Positions 28,210 to 36,372 of a DNA stretch of 64,000 nucleotides are shown piece after piece (position 1 is the first letter of the stretch; the number at the start of each line of letters is the position of its first letter). The notes beneath the pieces are model-generated. The model did no database searches. It was given only the letters and a program-made list of their open reading frames with translations, and was not told the origin of the DNA. The DNA is from Citricoccus muralis. Lineage in GTDB: Bacteria; Actinomycetota; Actinomycetes; Actinomycetales; Micrococcaceae. The translations under genes and the position numbers were made by a program. The stretch is from positions 1,488,001 to 1,552,000 of the forward strand of contig NZ_CP121252.1 in the NCBI RefSeq assembly GCF_029637705.1, read 5' to 3'.

Positions 28210-29280
28210 TCAACTCATGATTTCGCCGGTTCGCGGGTCGGTCTTGACGAGGTGGTAGACCTCGCGGATCACGTAGCGTTTCAGACAGCGGATGATGTCG
28301 CGTTTGCTCTTGCCCTCGGCGGTGCGACGGGCGACGTAGGCGATCGTGGGCTCGTGGAATCTCATCCTGACAATCACGGTCCGGTAGATCGCCGCGTTGA
28401 GTTGCCGATGTCCGCCATGGTTGATGCGATGCTTCCCACTGGTCATTCCTGAACCGGTCGGAACAGGGCTGATTCCGGCGAGCTTCGCGAACGCGGCCTC
28501 GCTTCGGATTCGTTCGGGATTGTCACCGGCGACGATGAGGATCTCCGCGGCGGTATCGACGCCAATCCCGAATTCGTCAAGCAGGTGCGGCGCGCGTTGG
28601 AGCACGAGCTGCTCGATCTGTGCTTCGAGTTCCTTGGTTTCTTCGCTTAGTGCGATCCAGCGCTTCGTGATCGATCTGAGCGCGTAACGGTTCGCATCTT
28701 CTGGCGTCTCCAAACCCCGCGGACGGAGCGCGGCGCAGTGCCTCGCGACCATCTTCTGCGTTTTCTTCGCCGTCTCCCGGCGAAGGTCCTCAGAAGAGTG
28801 GACGAGCATCGCTTTGAGGGTAACCATCGCGCCGGTGCGGTCCTTCACCGCGGTATCGTGCGCGACTTTCAGCTGTCGAATCATCTCAACGACGCCGTCC
28901 GCGGTTTTGGGGATCGCGGTCGCGAACCCGGCGAGCACTGCCCTGGCAGCGTTCTCTGCGTCGAGGGTGTCGGACTTCCCGTTCAGTCTCCGCAGCCGCC
29001 GATCAGGACGGGAGACCTTGATGACCTTGTGCCCGTGACGGCGGACGAAAGACGTGAGCGCGGCCCCGTAGGAGCCGGTGCCCTCGATGCCGAACGCGAT
29101 GATCTCCCCGAATCCCGCAGCCCACTCAAGGAGTTGTTTGAACCCGGCGGTGTCGGTCGCGATCGTGAGAGTCGCGAGGATCCCGCCGACAGAGTCCATG
29201 ACTGCTGCGACGTGGATGTGTTTGTGGGTGTCGATGCCGATTACGATGTGCCCTGATCTGAACTGCTCAACATCGTCCAT
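28210..29280 (-). CDS. IS110-family DEDD/serine recombinase
   Basis: The 356-residue product has the N-terminal RuvC-like domain (GHIVIGIDTHKHIH with the first Asp, FGIEGTGSYGAAL with the Glu, and KSDTLDAENAARAV with the Asp pair). A coiled region and the C-terminal Tnp domain follow, with GISPVPTGSGMTSGKHRIN containing the catalytic Ser. These enzymes insert DNA under the guidance of a bridge RNA. ATG 29280 has GGAG at 8 bp; a GTG at 29316 is less likely. The gene looks intact. Confidence 0.93.
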   Translation of the reverse strand: MDDVEQFRSGHIVIGIDTHKHIHVAAVMDSVGGILATLTIATDTAGFKQLLEWAAGFGEIIAFGIEGTGSYGAALTSFVRRHGHKVIKVSRPDRRLRRLNGKSDTLDAENAARAVLAGFATAIPKTADGVVEMIRQLKVAHDTAVKDRTGAMVTLKAMLVHSSEDLRRETAKKTQKMVARHCAALRPRGLETPEDANRYALRSITKRWIALSEETKELEAQIEQLVLQRAPHLLDEFGIGVDTAAEILIVAGDNPERIRSEAAFAKLAGISPVPTGSGMTSGKHRINHGGHRQLNAAIYRTVIVRMRFHEPTIAYVARRTAEGKSKRDIIRCLKRYVIREVYHLVKTDPRTGEIMS

Positions 29281-29540
29281 GATGCTGTCTCCTTCGCCCG
29301 TTATCGTGGGTTTCACGCTGTCGTCGGCGGGTGGACAGGACTGTCACGGGGACGCTGTCGAAAGTATGCTCCAGGCTCCTATTAGGTCACGCCCGACCGG
29401 CGGCAGCGCTTGATGCAGCCCCGGCCGGACGGTCGACAGATCAACGCAAAGGCACCATGCGGGCCAATCATAAGCAAGGGTCAAACCGCGCCGGCCGGGA
29501 CTACCCGATTCTCGCGGAACCCGGCAGAAACAGACTGACA
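29281..29540 (-). ncRNA. IS110 non-coding end, predicted bridge-RNA region
   Basis: These 260 bases between the element end and the recombinase start hold no protein gene but contain several GC-rich complementary stretches (for example GCCGG/CCGGC pairs near 29395-29430 and 29488-29502). In the IS110 group this region encodes the bridge RNA that pairs with target and donor DNA. The position is predicted from family knowledge; no structure was computed. Confidence 0.5.
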
Positions 29541-30251
29541 ATCGAAGGAATCGCCCCGCGAACCCACTGATGCCACGATCGCAGACTCAGCCAGCGTCTC
29601 GCCATAGCGAATCGAGCGGAACTGGACTCCGCGATCCGAGTGGTGAACGAGCCCGGATACATCGTGCCCGGCCCGGTACTTCGCCGCCAGAGCCATCGTG
29701 AGCGCGTCCCGGGCCAGGGATTCACGCATATTGTTCGTCACCTGCCAGCCGACGATCTCGCGATGGAACACATCGAGGATGAACGTCGTGTACACCCACC
29801 CCGAGCGCGTCGGCACATAGGTGATATCGGCCACCGATAAGCAGTTCGGTGCAGGCGCGGTGAACTCCCGCTCGACGAGGTCCTCCGGGCACTCCTCGGC
29901 TCTGGTCGATGCCGTCTTGGGACGTTTGCGTTTGCGCCGCACCCCATCGATGCCCAGTTGGCGCATCAAACGCTCGACCGTGTAGCGGGCCACCGGCCCG
30001 AACCGGTCGGCGTGATCACGGTTGATCGCTTTCCACATCTTGCGCACTCCATAGCAGGAGTAGTTCGCTTCGTAGATGTCCCGGATGACGACCATGAGAT
30101 CGCAGTCCCGAATAGCCCGAGCCGAGGGCCGGCGCAGTTTGTACGCGTAGTACGAGCTCACAGCGATCCGTGCAGCAGTCCCGCGCAGGACCCGCACGAT
30201 CGGCTCGACTCCGAACTCGTCACGATTCTCGTCGATGAAGTCGACGATCAC
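29541..30251 (-). pseudogene. IS3 orfB, 5' fragment
   Basis: From GTG 30251, overlapping the orfA stop as GTGA, 237 codons read as an IS3 transposase: IDENRDEFGVEPIVRVL, SCYGVRKMWKAI, VADITYVPT with the first Asp and VHHSDRGVQF with the second. The match stops at GDSFD, where the IS110 element begins. Reading on would run 20 further residues into IS110 DNA before a stop. The third catalytic acid lies in the fragment at 27981-28193. Confidence 0.9.
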
Positions 30252-30559
30252 CTTGATGGGCGGTCGAGCTCCGCCGCGAAGAAAGCCGATGCTCTGCGCA
30301 GGATCTCGTTCGCTCGCCTGGCTTCGGCCAGCTCCGCCCGTAAGCGTCGGTTCTCCGATTCCAAATCCACAGACTCCGACGGTGTGATCCTGCCGGATTC
30401 CTTGTGCTTCCGCACCCACACGCGCAAGGTCTCCTTACTCACCCCGAGCTCTTTCGCGACCCGAGTAATCGAGCCGTTGGCAGTCGCGGGATCGGCCTGA
30501 GCGTGAATGACGAGCTCTACTGCACGAGCCCTGAGCTCGTCGGTGTACTTCACTGGCAT
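30248..30559 (-). CDS. IS3-family OrfA (helix-turn-helix)
   Basis: The 103-residue product starts MPVKYTDELRARAVELV and has the TnpA-type helix-turn-helix (RVAKELGVSKETLRVWVRKH) and a leucine-zipper-like end (ENRRLRAELAEARRANEILRR). AAGGAG lies 8 bases before ATG 30559. It binds the IS ends and, fused or coupled to OrfB, forms the transposase. OrfA is intact, but OrfB is split, so the element should be inactive unless helped in trans. Confidence 0.9.
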   Translation of the reverse strand: MPVKYTDELRARAVELVIHAQADPATANGSITRVAKELGVSKETLRVWVRKHKESGRITPSESVDLESENRRLRAELAEARRANEILRRASAFFAAELDRPSR

Positions 30560-30613
30560 GAGAGAAACTCCTTCTTCCAATCTCCCTGCCTCCATTATCC
30601 CCGGGGCGATTCA

Positions 30614-30807
30614 GGATCGACAGAACCGGCAAAGTCAGCCTCCGCTACGACTCCCGCATGTACTCCATCGGCGTCGGCCGAACCCACGCCCGAACGCGCG
30701 TCGTCCTCATCATCAAAGACCGCCACATCACGATCGTGGACAAGACCACCGGAGAAGTCATCCGCGACCTCACTCTGGACCCCACACGCCGTTACCAGAA
30801 GCAATAG
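30614..30807 (+). pseudogene. C-terminal remnant of an IS481-type transposase
   Basis: Read in the plus direction, the sequence codes for DRTGKVSLRYDSRMYSIGVG, TRVVLIIKDRHITIV and RDLTLDPTRRYQKQ-stop, the typical C-terminus of IS481-family transposases. The rest is absent: the left part stops at the IS3 end. It is therefore a decayed element whose 5' part was lost or displaced, and it lies next to the tRNA-His terminator. Confidence 0.8.
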
Positions 30808-30808
30808 A

Positions 30809-30839
30809 AAACACCCCGAACCATGGGTTCGGGGTGTTT
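30809..30839 (-). terminator. tRNA-His terminator
   Basis: A 14-bp perfect stem (30809-30822 with 30826-30839, loop ATG) lies 21 bases downstream of the tRNA-His 3' end. On the minus strand it ends in TTTTCTATT, a good intrinsic terminator. Confidence 0.85.
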
Positions 30840-30860
30840 CCGATGTACTGAGACATCACA

Positions 30861-30937
30861 TGGGGTGAGTAACGGGGCTTGAACCCGCGACCTTCTGGAC
30901 CACAACCAGACGCTCTACCAGCTGAGCTATACCCACC
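30861..30937 (-). tRNA. tRNA-His (GTG)
   Basis: A cloverleaf is visible on the minus strand. The anticodon loop TTGTGGT sits on a TCTGG/CCAGA stem. The T arm is GCGGGTTCAAGCCCCGT. The extra 5' G(-1) pairs with C73, as tRNA-His requires. CCA is encoded in the DNA. It lies between orn and the accessory island, whose right edge it marks. Confidence 0.95.
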
Positions 30938-31053
30938 ATGCGAGACGATCCCCGGTTCTCACCTTACGGTGGTTCTCGGTGTCTCGCCGCTTTGACAGCG
31001 GATACCAATATACACGGATTCTGAAGAACGAACCAATCCGCGGAATTGGTGTT

Positions 31054-31692
31054 TCACTGGGTGTAGAAATCCAGGCTTTCGCGAATGCGCTGTGCCTCAG
31101 AATTTGTGGGGCCGGGAGCATCGACCAGGATCGTTGCCCGGAAGTAGCGCAATTCATTGATTGAGTCGATGATGTCACCCAGGGCACGGTGATTGCCGGT
31201 CTTTTCGGGGGAGTGGCGCTTGGCTGCCGGGTACCACCGCCGGGCGAGTTCCTTGATGGTGGAGACATCCACAACGCGATAATGCAGGTGCTCGATGACT
31301 TCAGGCATCTCCTTGCTGAGGAACAGCTTGTCCTGACCGATCGTGTTGCCCGACAGTAGCGCGGTGCGCGGGTTTGGGCAGTGCTTCTTGATGTAGTCGA
31401 GTACCTGCTGGGTGGCATCCTCGATGCTCAGTCCCTGTTCCCATTCCTCGATCAGCCCGGAGTTGGTGTGCATGGTGCGCACAAAGTCCACCATCTGATC
31501 CACCGCAGCCTGCGGGGGCTTGATCACGATGTCTATACCCTCGTCGAGAACATTGAGCTCGGCGTCGGTGATCAACACCGCGACTTCCACCAGTGCATCG
31601 ACCTCCGGATACAGGCCGGTCATCTCACAATCAACCCAGACGAGGTTCTCGTCGGGGTTCGTTGGACGGGGCTCAACAGCGGATGATGTCAT
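31054..31692 (-). CDS. orn: Oligoribonuclease
   Basis: Orn degrades short RNA oligonucleotides to mononucleotides. The 212-residue product is a DEDDh exonuclease: LVWVDCEMTGL with the first Asp and Glu, and EKTGNHRALGDIIDSINEL with the His and final Asp. ATG 31692 has AGGAG at about 10 bp, so starts at 31713 and 31716 are rejected. A tRNA-His next to orn is a frequent actinobacterial arrangement. In a cell with a CD-NTase system, Orn could also clear short signal nucleotides, but that is only inference. Confidence 0.94.
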   Translation of the reverse strand: MTSSAVEPRPTNPDENLVWVDCEMTGLYPEVDALVEVAVLITDAELNVLDEGIDIVIKPPQAAVDQMVDFVRTMHTNSGLIEEWEQGLSIEDATQQVLDYIKKHCPNPRTALLSGNTIGQDKLFLSKEMPEVIEHLHYRVVDVSTIKELARRWYPAAKRHSPEKTGNHRALGDIIDSINELRYFRATILVDAPGPTNSEAQRIRESLDFYTQ

Positions 31693-31781
31693 GTGTGGGT
31701 ATCTCCTGCTCATCATGGAGTGGGGGCGAATACGGTTCTGCTTCCAGGGTAGACGGTGTGCGCGGTGATATTCTGCGAGCC

Positions 31782-33392
31782 ATGGCCAGCCCCCCTGCTA
31801 CGAGTGAGACCAGTGTGTCCACGCGCGCGTCGTCGTCGCTGTGGATCGCCCTCATCGTCGGCTTTTTAGGTTCCTGTGCCATTACCGCGGGTAGTTTCTC
31901 GATCGGGTGGCTTGCCTCGGCTTCACCCATCCATCGTTGGGACTGGCTACTGCCGTGGCGGACCACCGAGACCGGGGTCATCACCGGCACCATCGTGTTT
32001 ACCTTCGGCTGTTGGCTGATGTTCTGGGCGTGGATCCGACTCGGGCTGGTGATGCGCCGTCGCACGAGCAAGGACGAGGGCTACTATCGCTTCCCGCCGA
32101 AATCGTTGCGCACGGTCAACCTGGCCACGCTGTTGTGGTGTGCCCCGCAGATGCTGTGTCTGCCGATTTTTTCCCGCGATATTTTCGCCTATATAGGGCA
32201 GGGACGCCTGGTGTTGGCCGGCCAGGACCCGTATGTGGACGGAATCTCGACGCTCAACAACTGGTTCCAGTTGGGCACCGACACCACCTGGGCACAGTCC
32301 GAGACCCCTTACGGCCCCATGTTCCTCTGGATTGAGGCCGCGGTGGTGGCGATCACCGGCCCGGACAATCCGGATGCGGCAATATTCTTGTTCCGCGTGG
32401 TGGCGCTGATCGGCGTGCTGCTGATCATGTACTACGTGCCGAAACTGGCGGAGCACTTCGGGACCGACGCGGCTCGAGCACAGTGGATTTCTGCGGCGAA
32501 TCCGCTGTTCATCATTAGTTTTATTGCCTCCGGTCACAACGACGCGCTGATGGTGGGCCTGGCACTGGCCGGCGTGTGGTTCGCCCTGCAGGGCCGGGGG
32601 ATTATTGCCATTCTGTTGGTGATGGCCTCGGTCGGAATCAAGCCCATCACCCTGGTGATTCTGCCGTTCATTGCATTGTGGTGGGCAGGTGCTCAAGCGA
32701 GCTGGCTGCGCCGCTTTGTTTTCTGGGGCATGAGCGCGGGCATAGCCGCCGTCGTGATGGTGATTGTCGGACTGCTGAACGGGTACGGCTTTGGTTGGCT
32801 GGCCGTGATGGCTGGCACGGGTACCGGTTCGGTGCCATGGTCGCCGGTGGGCATCTTGACGAACATGGTCTCCGCGATTCTCTCGTCGGTGGGGATTCCG
32901 ACTTACTGGGTGCTGGACACGTTCAAACTTGTAGGCCGTATTGCCTCGGTGCTGATCGTGCTGCTGCTGATGTTCCGTGGCAAGCACGAGAACCTTTTAT
33001 GGCGGATGACCTGGGCCTTCGCGGCTCTCGTGGTGCTTTCACCGATCATCCAGCCTTGGTACCTGTTGTGGCTGCTGCCGTTCTTCGCAGTGGCCGGGAT
33101 TCAGGGTAACTGGCAGCTGAAGTGGGTGATCTTCACGGTCGCGTTCTTCGTGGCCTTTGGCGCTGCGGATCAGCTCTTTGTGTGGCAGTTCCTGGAGATC
33201 GAGGGATTGGTGGCTGTCCTCTCGACCGTGATCTCGTGGTGCTGCCTCGTATGGATTCTGTTGTTGGACCCGTACACGTCGCGCATCGTCAAGGAAGACT
33301 GGCATGTCCGGGCAGCTCTGCGCCGCGTGTGGGTACGACGTCGCACTCGGAAGCAAGATAAAGCGGCTGTGGAGGCCGCGGGGGAGCGGTGA
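31782..33392 (+). CDS. Membrane alpha-1,6-mannosyltransferase, MptB-like
   Basis: A 536-residue polytopic membrane protein of the polyprenol-phosphate-mannose-dependent alpha-1,6-mannosyltransferase group (MptA/MptB, GT-C fold). The loop motif SRDIFAYIGQGRLVLAGQDPY after the second helix group carries the catalytic Asp expected in GT-C enzymes. ETPYGPMFL, ASGHNDALMVG and SPIIQPWYLLWLLPF are further conserved stretches. It is probably part of lipomannan-type glycan assembly on the outer face of the membrane. It overlaps the next, similar gene by one base (TGATG), so the two are probably translated together. Confidence 0.82.
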   Translation: MASPPATSETSVSTRASSSLWIALIVGFLGSCAITAGSFSIGWLASASPIHRWDWLLPWRTTETGVITGTIVFTFGCWLMFWAWIRLGLVMRRRTSKDEGYYRFPPKSLRTVNLATLLWCAPQMLCLPIFSRDIFAYIGQGRLVLAGQDPYVDGISTLNNWFQLGTDTTWAQSETPYGPMFLWIEAAVVAITGPDNPDAAIFLFRVVALIGVLLIMYYVPKLAEHFGTDAARAQWISAANPLFIISFIASGHNDALMVGLALAGVWFALQGRGIIAILLVMASVGIKPITLVILPFIALWWAGAQASWLRRFVFWGMSAGIAAVVMVIVGLLNGYGFGWLAVMAGTGTGSVPWSPVGILTNMVSAILSSVGIPTYWVLDTFKLVGRIASVLIVLLLMFRGKHENLLWRMTWAFAALVVLSPIIQPWYLLWLLPFFAVAGIQGNWQLKWVIFTVAFFVAFGAADQLFVWQFLEIEGLVAVLSTVISWCCLVWILLLDPYTSRIVKEDWHVRAALRRVWVRRRTRKQDKAAVEAAGER

Positions 33393-35008
33393 TGATGGGA
33401 CTGAGCACCTTCGGTCACGTGCACCCGCGACGCCACGTGACCGTCGGAACGCTCGGCTCGCTGTTGATTATGGTTGGCTCGTGGGGAGTGGGCTGGTTGC
33501 CGTCCAACCAGCTCTCCTGGTTCGCTCACTCTACGATCTTGAACCCGCTGAGAGTGGAGACCTCCGGAGTGATCAGCTGCGCGGTGGCCATGATGCTGGG
33601 CTGTTTGCTGTTGATTCGCTCATGGCTTCGCCTGGGCCAGGATCTGCGGTTGCCGACGCTACGGATACCGCCGTCGTCGATCGTGTCGGGGGAACCCCAC
33701 GTGCACGCGCGGCGATACCTGAGCCACGCGATGATCGCCTGGATGACCCCGCTGATGCTGGCGTTCCCCATTTTCTCCCGGGACGTGTATTCCTATCTGG
33801 CGCAGGGACGGGTGCTTCACACGGGGCTGAACCCTTACGAGCACGGGGTGTCTTCGCTGTCCGGGTGGTTTATGCAAGGAGCGGACTCGATCTGGGCAGA
33901 ATCGCCATCGCCGTATGGGCCTTTGTTCCTGCTGATGGCCCGGGGTATTTGGGTGGTGACCGGCGGTGTTCCGGAAGCGGCGATCCTGATCTTCCGGCTG
34001 ATTACCGTCACCGGACTGGTGCTGTGTTGGTGGGCGGTGCCGCGGCTGGCGCGTCGTTTCGGCTCGAACCAGGAATGGGCGCTGTGGGTGGCGGTGCTGA
34101 ACCCGCTGACGGCGTTCTACCTCATGGCCGGCGTGCACAACGACTCCCTCATGACGGGACTCCTGCTGGCCGGGTTCTTGCTTATCGGTGCCGGTCGTGA
34201 TCGATGGGGTACCAGCACCGCGGGACTGGTACTGATCGGTGTCTCGATCGCTATCAAACCGCTGACGGTGTTGACGTTGCCGTTCGCCGGGTTGCTGATG
34301 CTGTATCGGCCCGACCAGGCGCGGGTGCGCTACCGGCACCGCGCGGCCGCCTGGGTGTGGTGTCTGGTCGTGGTCGGTGCGGTGATGACGGTGGCCGGTG
34401 CCGTATCTGGTCTCTGGTTCGGCTGGATCCCCGCCATGCTCACGTCCGGGGATGCTGCGTTTCCGTACGCCCCCTTTGGCCTGCTGGGGCTGGGGGTCGG
34501 CTGGCTCGTGGATGTGGTGTTTAACACAGGTCTGCGTCCGGTGGCAGACGTGGTATACACCTTGGGAACGGCGGCCTCCCTGGGGCTGGTGGCCTACCTA
34601 GCGCTTCGTCGTCGTGTGATCAATCCGCTGGTGTCAACGGCCCTGGCGCTGACCGTGACCATTTTGCTGGCTCCGATCATCCAGCCTTGGTATGTGCTGT
34701 GGGTCATCCCGATTTATGCGGTCACCCGCGTGTGGCGTGGAACCATGGAGTGGCAGTCATGGACCGTGTATCTGATGGTGGTTGCGTTGGCCGTGGTGGG
34801 AGTGATCGATCAGGTGTCCGTGGCCCAGTGGATCCCCATCCTGCTGGTGCGCGGCATCATCTTGGTGGTGGGAGTGGCCGGTATGGTGTACTTGGTGCTC
34901 TTCGACCGCGCTACCGCCTGTTTGTTCCCCTTTCGCAGAGACGCTCGCCAGGCCATGCGCCGCTGCGAGCCACCCAGTGAATTGACGACGACGAGGGAGT
35001 CCGAGTGA
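33392..35008 (+). CDS. Membrane alpha-1,6-mannosyltransferase, second copy
   Basis: The 538-residue product is a paralogue of the preceding protein with the same landmarks: SRDVYSYLAQGRVLHTGLNPY, SPYGPLFLLMARG, VHNDSLMTG and LAPIIQPWYVLWVIPI. Two tandem copies may work on early and late parts of a mannan chain, as MptB and MptA do in mycolate actinobacteria. GGGGAG lies just before ATG 33392; GTG 33389 and ATG 33395 are alternatives. The stop overlaps the next start (GTGA), continuing the operon. Confidence 0.82.
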   Translation: MMGLSTFGHVHPRRHVTVGTLGSLLIMVGSWGVGWLPSNQLSWFAHSTILNPLRVETSGVISCAVAMMLGCLLLIRSWLRLGQDLRLPTLRIPPSSIVSGEPHVHARRYLSHAMIAWMTPLMLAFPIFSRDVYSYLAQGRVLHTGLNPYEHGVSSLSGWFMQGADSIWAESPSPYGPLFLLMARGIWVVTGGVPEAAILIFRLITVTGLVLCWWAVPRLARRFGSNQEWALWVAVLNPLTAFYLMAGVHNDSLMTGLLLAGFLLIGAGRDRWGTSTAGLVLIGVSIAIKPLTVLTLPFAGLLMLYRPDQARVRYRHRAAAWVWCLVVVGAVMTVAGAVSGLWFGWIPAMLTSGDAAFPYAPFGLLGLGVGWLVDVVFNTGLRPVADVVYTLGTAASLGLVAYLALRRRVINPLVSTALALTVTILLAPIIQPWYVLWVIPIYAVTRVWRGTMEWQSWTVYLMVVALAVVGVIDQVSVAQWIPILLVRGIILVVGVAGMVYLVLFDRATACLFPFRRDARQAMRRCEPPSELTTTRESE

Positions 35009-36372
35009 TCCGTTCATCGAGGCAGACGAGCCGCCCGGGAGCACCGGACCGCCGCTGGGTGTTGATCCTGTTGGGCATTACCCTCATCGCCGGCATTGTT
35101 GCGGTGCTGACCAAACAGTGGTGCCGCATCAACGGGTGGGCGGCACCCGATGTGCACATCCACATGTGTTACTCCGATTTCGGACAGCTCTTCCCGACGC
35201 GCGGTCTCGCCGAGGGGTACTTCCCGTTCTACACACCGTTGCCCGAAGATCAGTGGATGGAGTATCCGGCCTTACTCGCCGTGGTCGCCGGGGTGACCGC
35301 TTGGCTGGTACCGGGCAGTGGTGATGGCCATGAGCGCACACTGATGTACTTCGATATTAATGCGGCCGGTGCGCTGCTGTGCTGGATGATCGTCGTGGTG
35401 GCCACCGCGTACTCCGCCCGTGGTCACTCCAAGGATGCGCTGTTGGTGGCGATTGCCCCGGGCATCATCTTGACCGGCTATCTGAACTGGGACTTGTGGG
35501 CCGTGATGCTGGCCGCCCTGGCACTCTGGGCATGGAGCTCCGACAAGCCTCTGCTCACCGGGTTCCTGCTCGGGCTGGGCGCGGCCATGAAGCTCTATCC
35601 GTTGTTCTTCTTCGGCGCGATCCTGGTTCTGTGTCTGCGAAGTCGCCGGCTGGGAACTTTCTTCTGCTCACTGGCGGTAGGCGTCGCTACGTGGCTCGCC
35701 GTCAACGTGCCCTTCATGCTCACCGCGTTTGACCAGTGGTCCCGGTTCTATACATTCTCGGGGGACCGAGAGGTTTCCTTTTCTTCTATGTGGTTGGCCT
35801 TCACCTGGACCGGTCTCGATGGCTCTGCGTTCTCGCTGATCTCCAACGGGCTCTTCGCATTGTGCTGTGTCGGTATCGCCTGGCTCGGACTGGCTGCCCC
35901 GCAGCGGCCCCGGATGGCGCAACTGTGCCTGCTCATTGTGGCCGCGTTCCTGTTGTTGGGCAAGGTGTATTCACCACAGTTCGTGATGTGGTTGATTCCG
36001 CTGGTGATCCTGGCCCGCCCACACTGGAAGCAGTTCTGGATCTGGCAGGCTGCCGAGGTCTACCACTGGGGTGGGGTCTGGATGGAGTCCGCCCGGATCA
36101 CGTCCGGTGGCGAGTTCGGCAACGATGTGCTCATCGCACTCTGGTACGGCTCGGGGATCATCGTTCATATGGCTGCGGTGATCTGGATTTGTGTGAGTGT
36201 CATCCAGGATATTCTGCACCCAGAACGGGACACAGTGCGGCAAACATCCGTCACCATCGGAGTCGCTGAGTCCACCTCTGACTTCGCTTCCGATCCACTG
36301 GCCGGGACCGTGCGCACCTCGCCGGACGCGCTATTGCTGCCACCGGCGTCTCGCAGAGGGACGGCAGCTTAG
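35005..36372 (+). CDS. GT87/DUF2029 membrane glycosyltransferase
   Basis: A 455-residue multispanning protein of the DUF2029 (GT87) type, which uses polyprenol-linked sugars in envelope glycan synthesis. Visible landmarks are CYSDFGQLFPTRGLAEGYFPFYT, WMEYPALLAVV, GAAMKLYPLFFFG and GKVYSPQFVMWLIPL. The GTG start overlaps the stop of the preceding mannosyltransferase, and GAGGGAG is the ribosome site. The last ~60 residues are a soluble cytoplasmic tail. Its stop overlaps the convergent DUF2079 gene stop (TTAG). Confidence 0.82.
   Translation: MIRSSRQTSRPGAPDRRWVLILLGITLIAGIVAVLTKQWCRINGWAAPDVHIHMCYSDFGQLFPTRGLAEGYFPFYTPLPEDQWMEYPALLAVVAGVTAWLVPGSGDGHERTLMYFDINAAGALLCWMIVVVATAYSARGHSKDALLVAIAPGIILTGYLNWDLWAVMLAALALWAWSSDKPLLTGFLLGLGAAMKLYPLFFFGAILVLCLRSRRLGTFFCSLAVGVATWLAVNVPFMLTAFDQWSRFYTFSGDREVSFSSMWLAFTWTGLDGSAFSLISNGLFALCCVGIAWLGLAAPQRPRMAQLCLLIVAAFLLLGKVYSPQFVMWLIPLVILARPHWKQFWIWQAAEVYHWGGVWMESARITSGGEFGNDVLIALWYGSGIIVHMAAVIWICVSVIQDILHPERDTVRQTSVTIGVAESTSDFASDPLAGTVRTSPDALLLPPASRRGTAA

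Larger units (their letters stand above)
28194..29540 (-). mobile_element. IS110-family insertion sequence
   Basis: Removing exactly 28194-29540 fuses the two IS3 orfB parts in frame (...GDSFD + NALAE...), which sets the ends to within one or two bases. The element is 1347 bp, without clear terminal inverted repeats or target duplication, as expected for IS110. It has a 260-bp non-coding end upstream of the recombinase and 16 bp downstream, the IS110-group layout. Confidence 0.85.
27939..30613 (-). mobile_element. IS3-family element interrupted by an IS110-family element
   Basis: The element has imperfect terminal inverted repeats, TGTCAAGCCCTGGG... at 27939 and, read from the other side, TGAATCGCCCCGGG... 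ending at 30613; 16 of 26 bases match. Without the 1347-bp insert it would be 1328 bp, normal for IS3. It carries orfA and orfB on the minus strand. No matching target duplication flanks it (left GTT, right GGA), so one side may have been rearranged. It adjoins an IS481-like remnant on the right. Confidence 0.8.
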
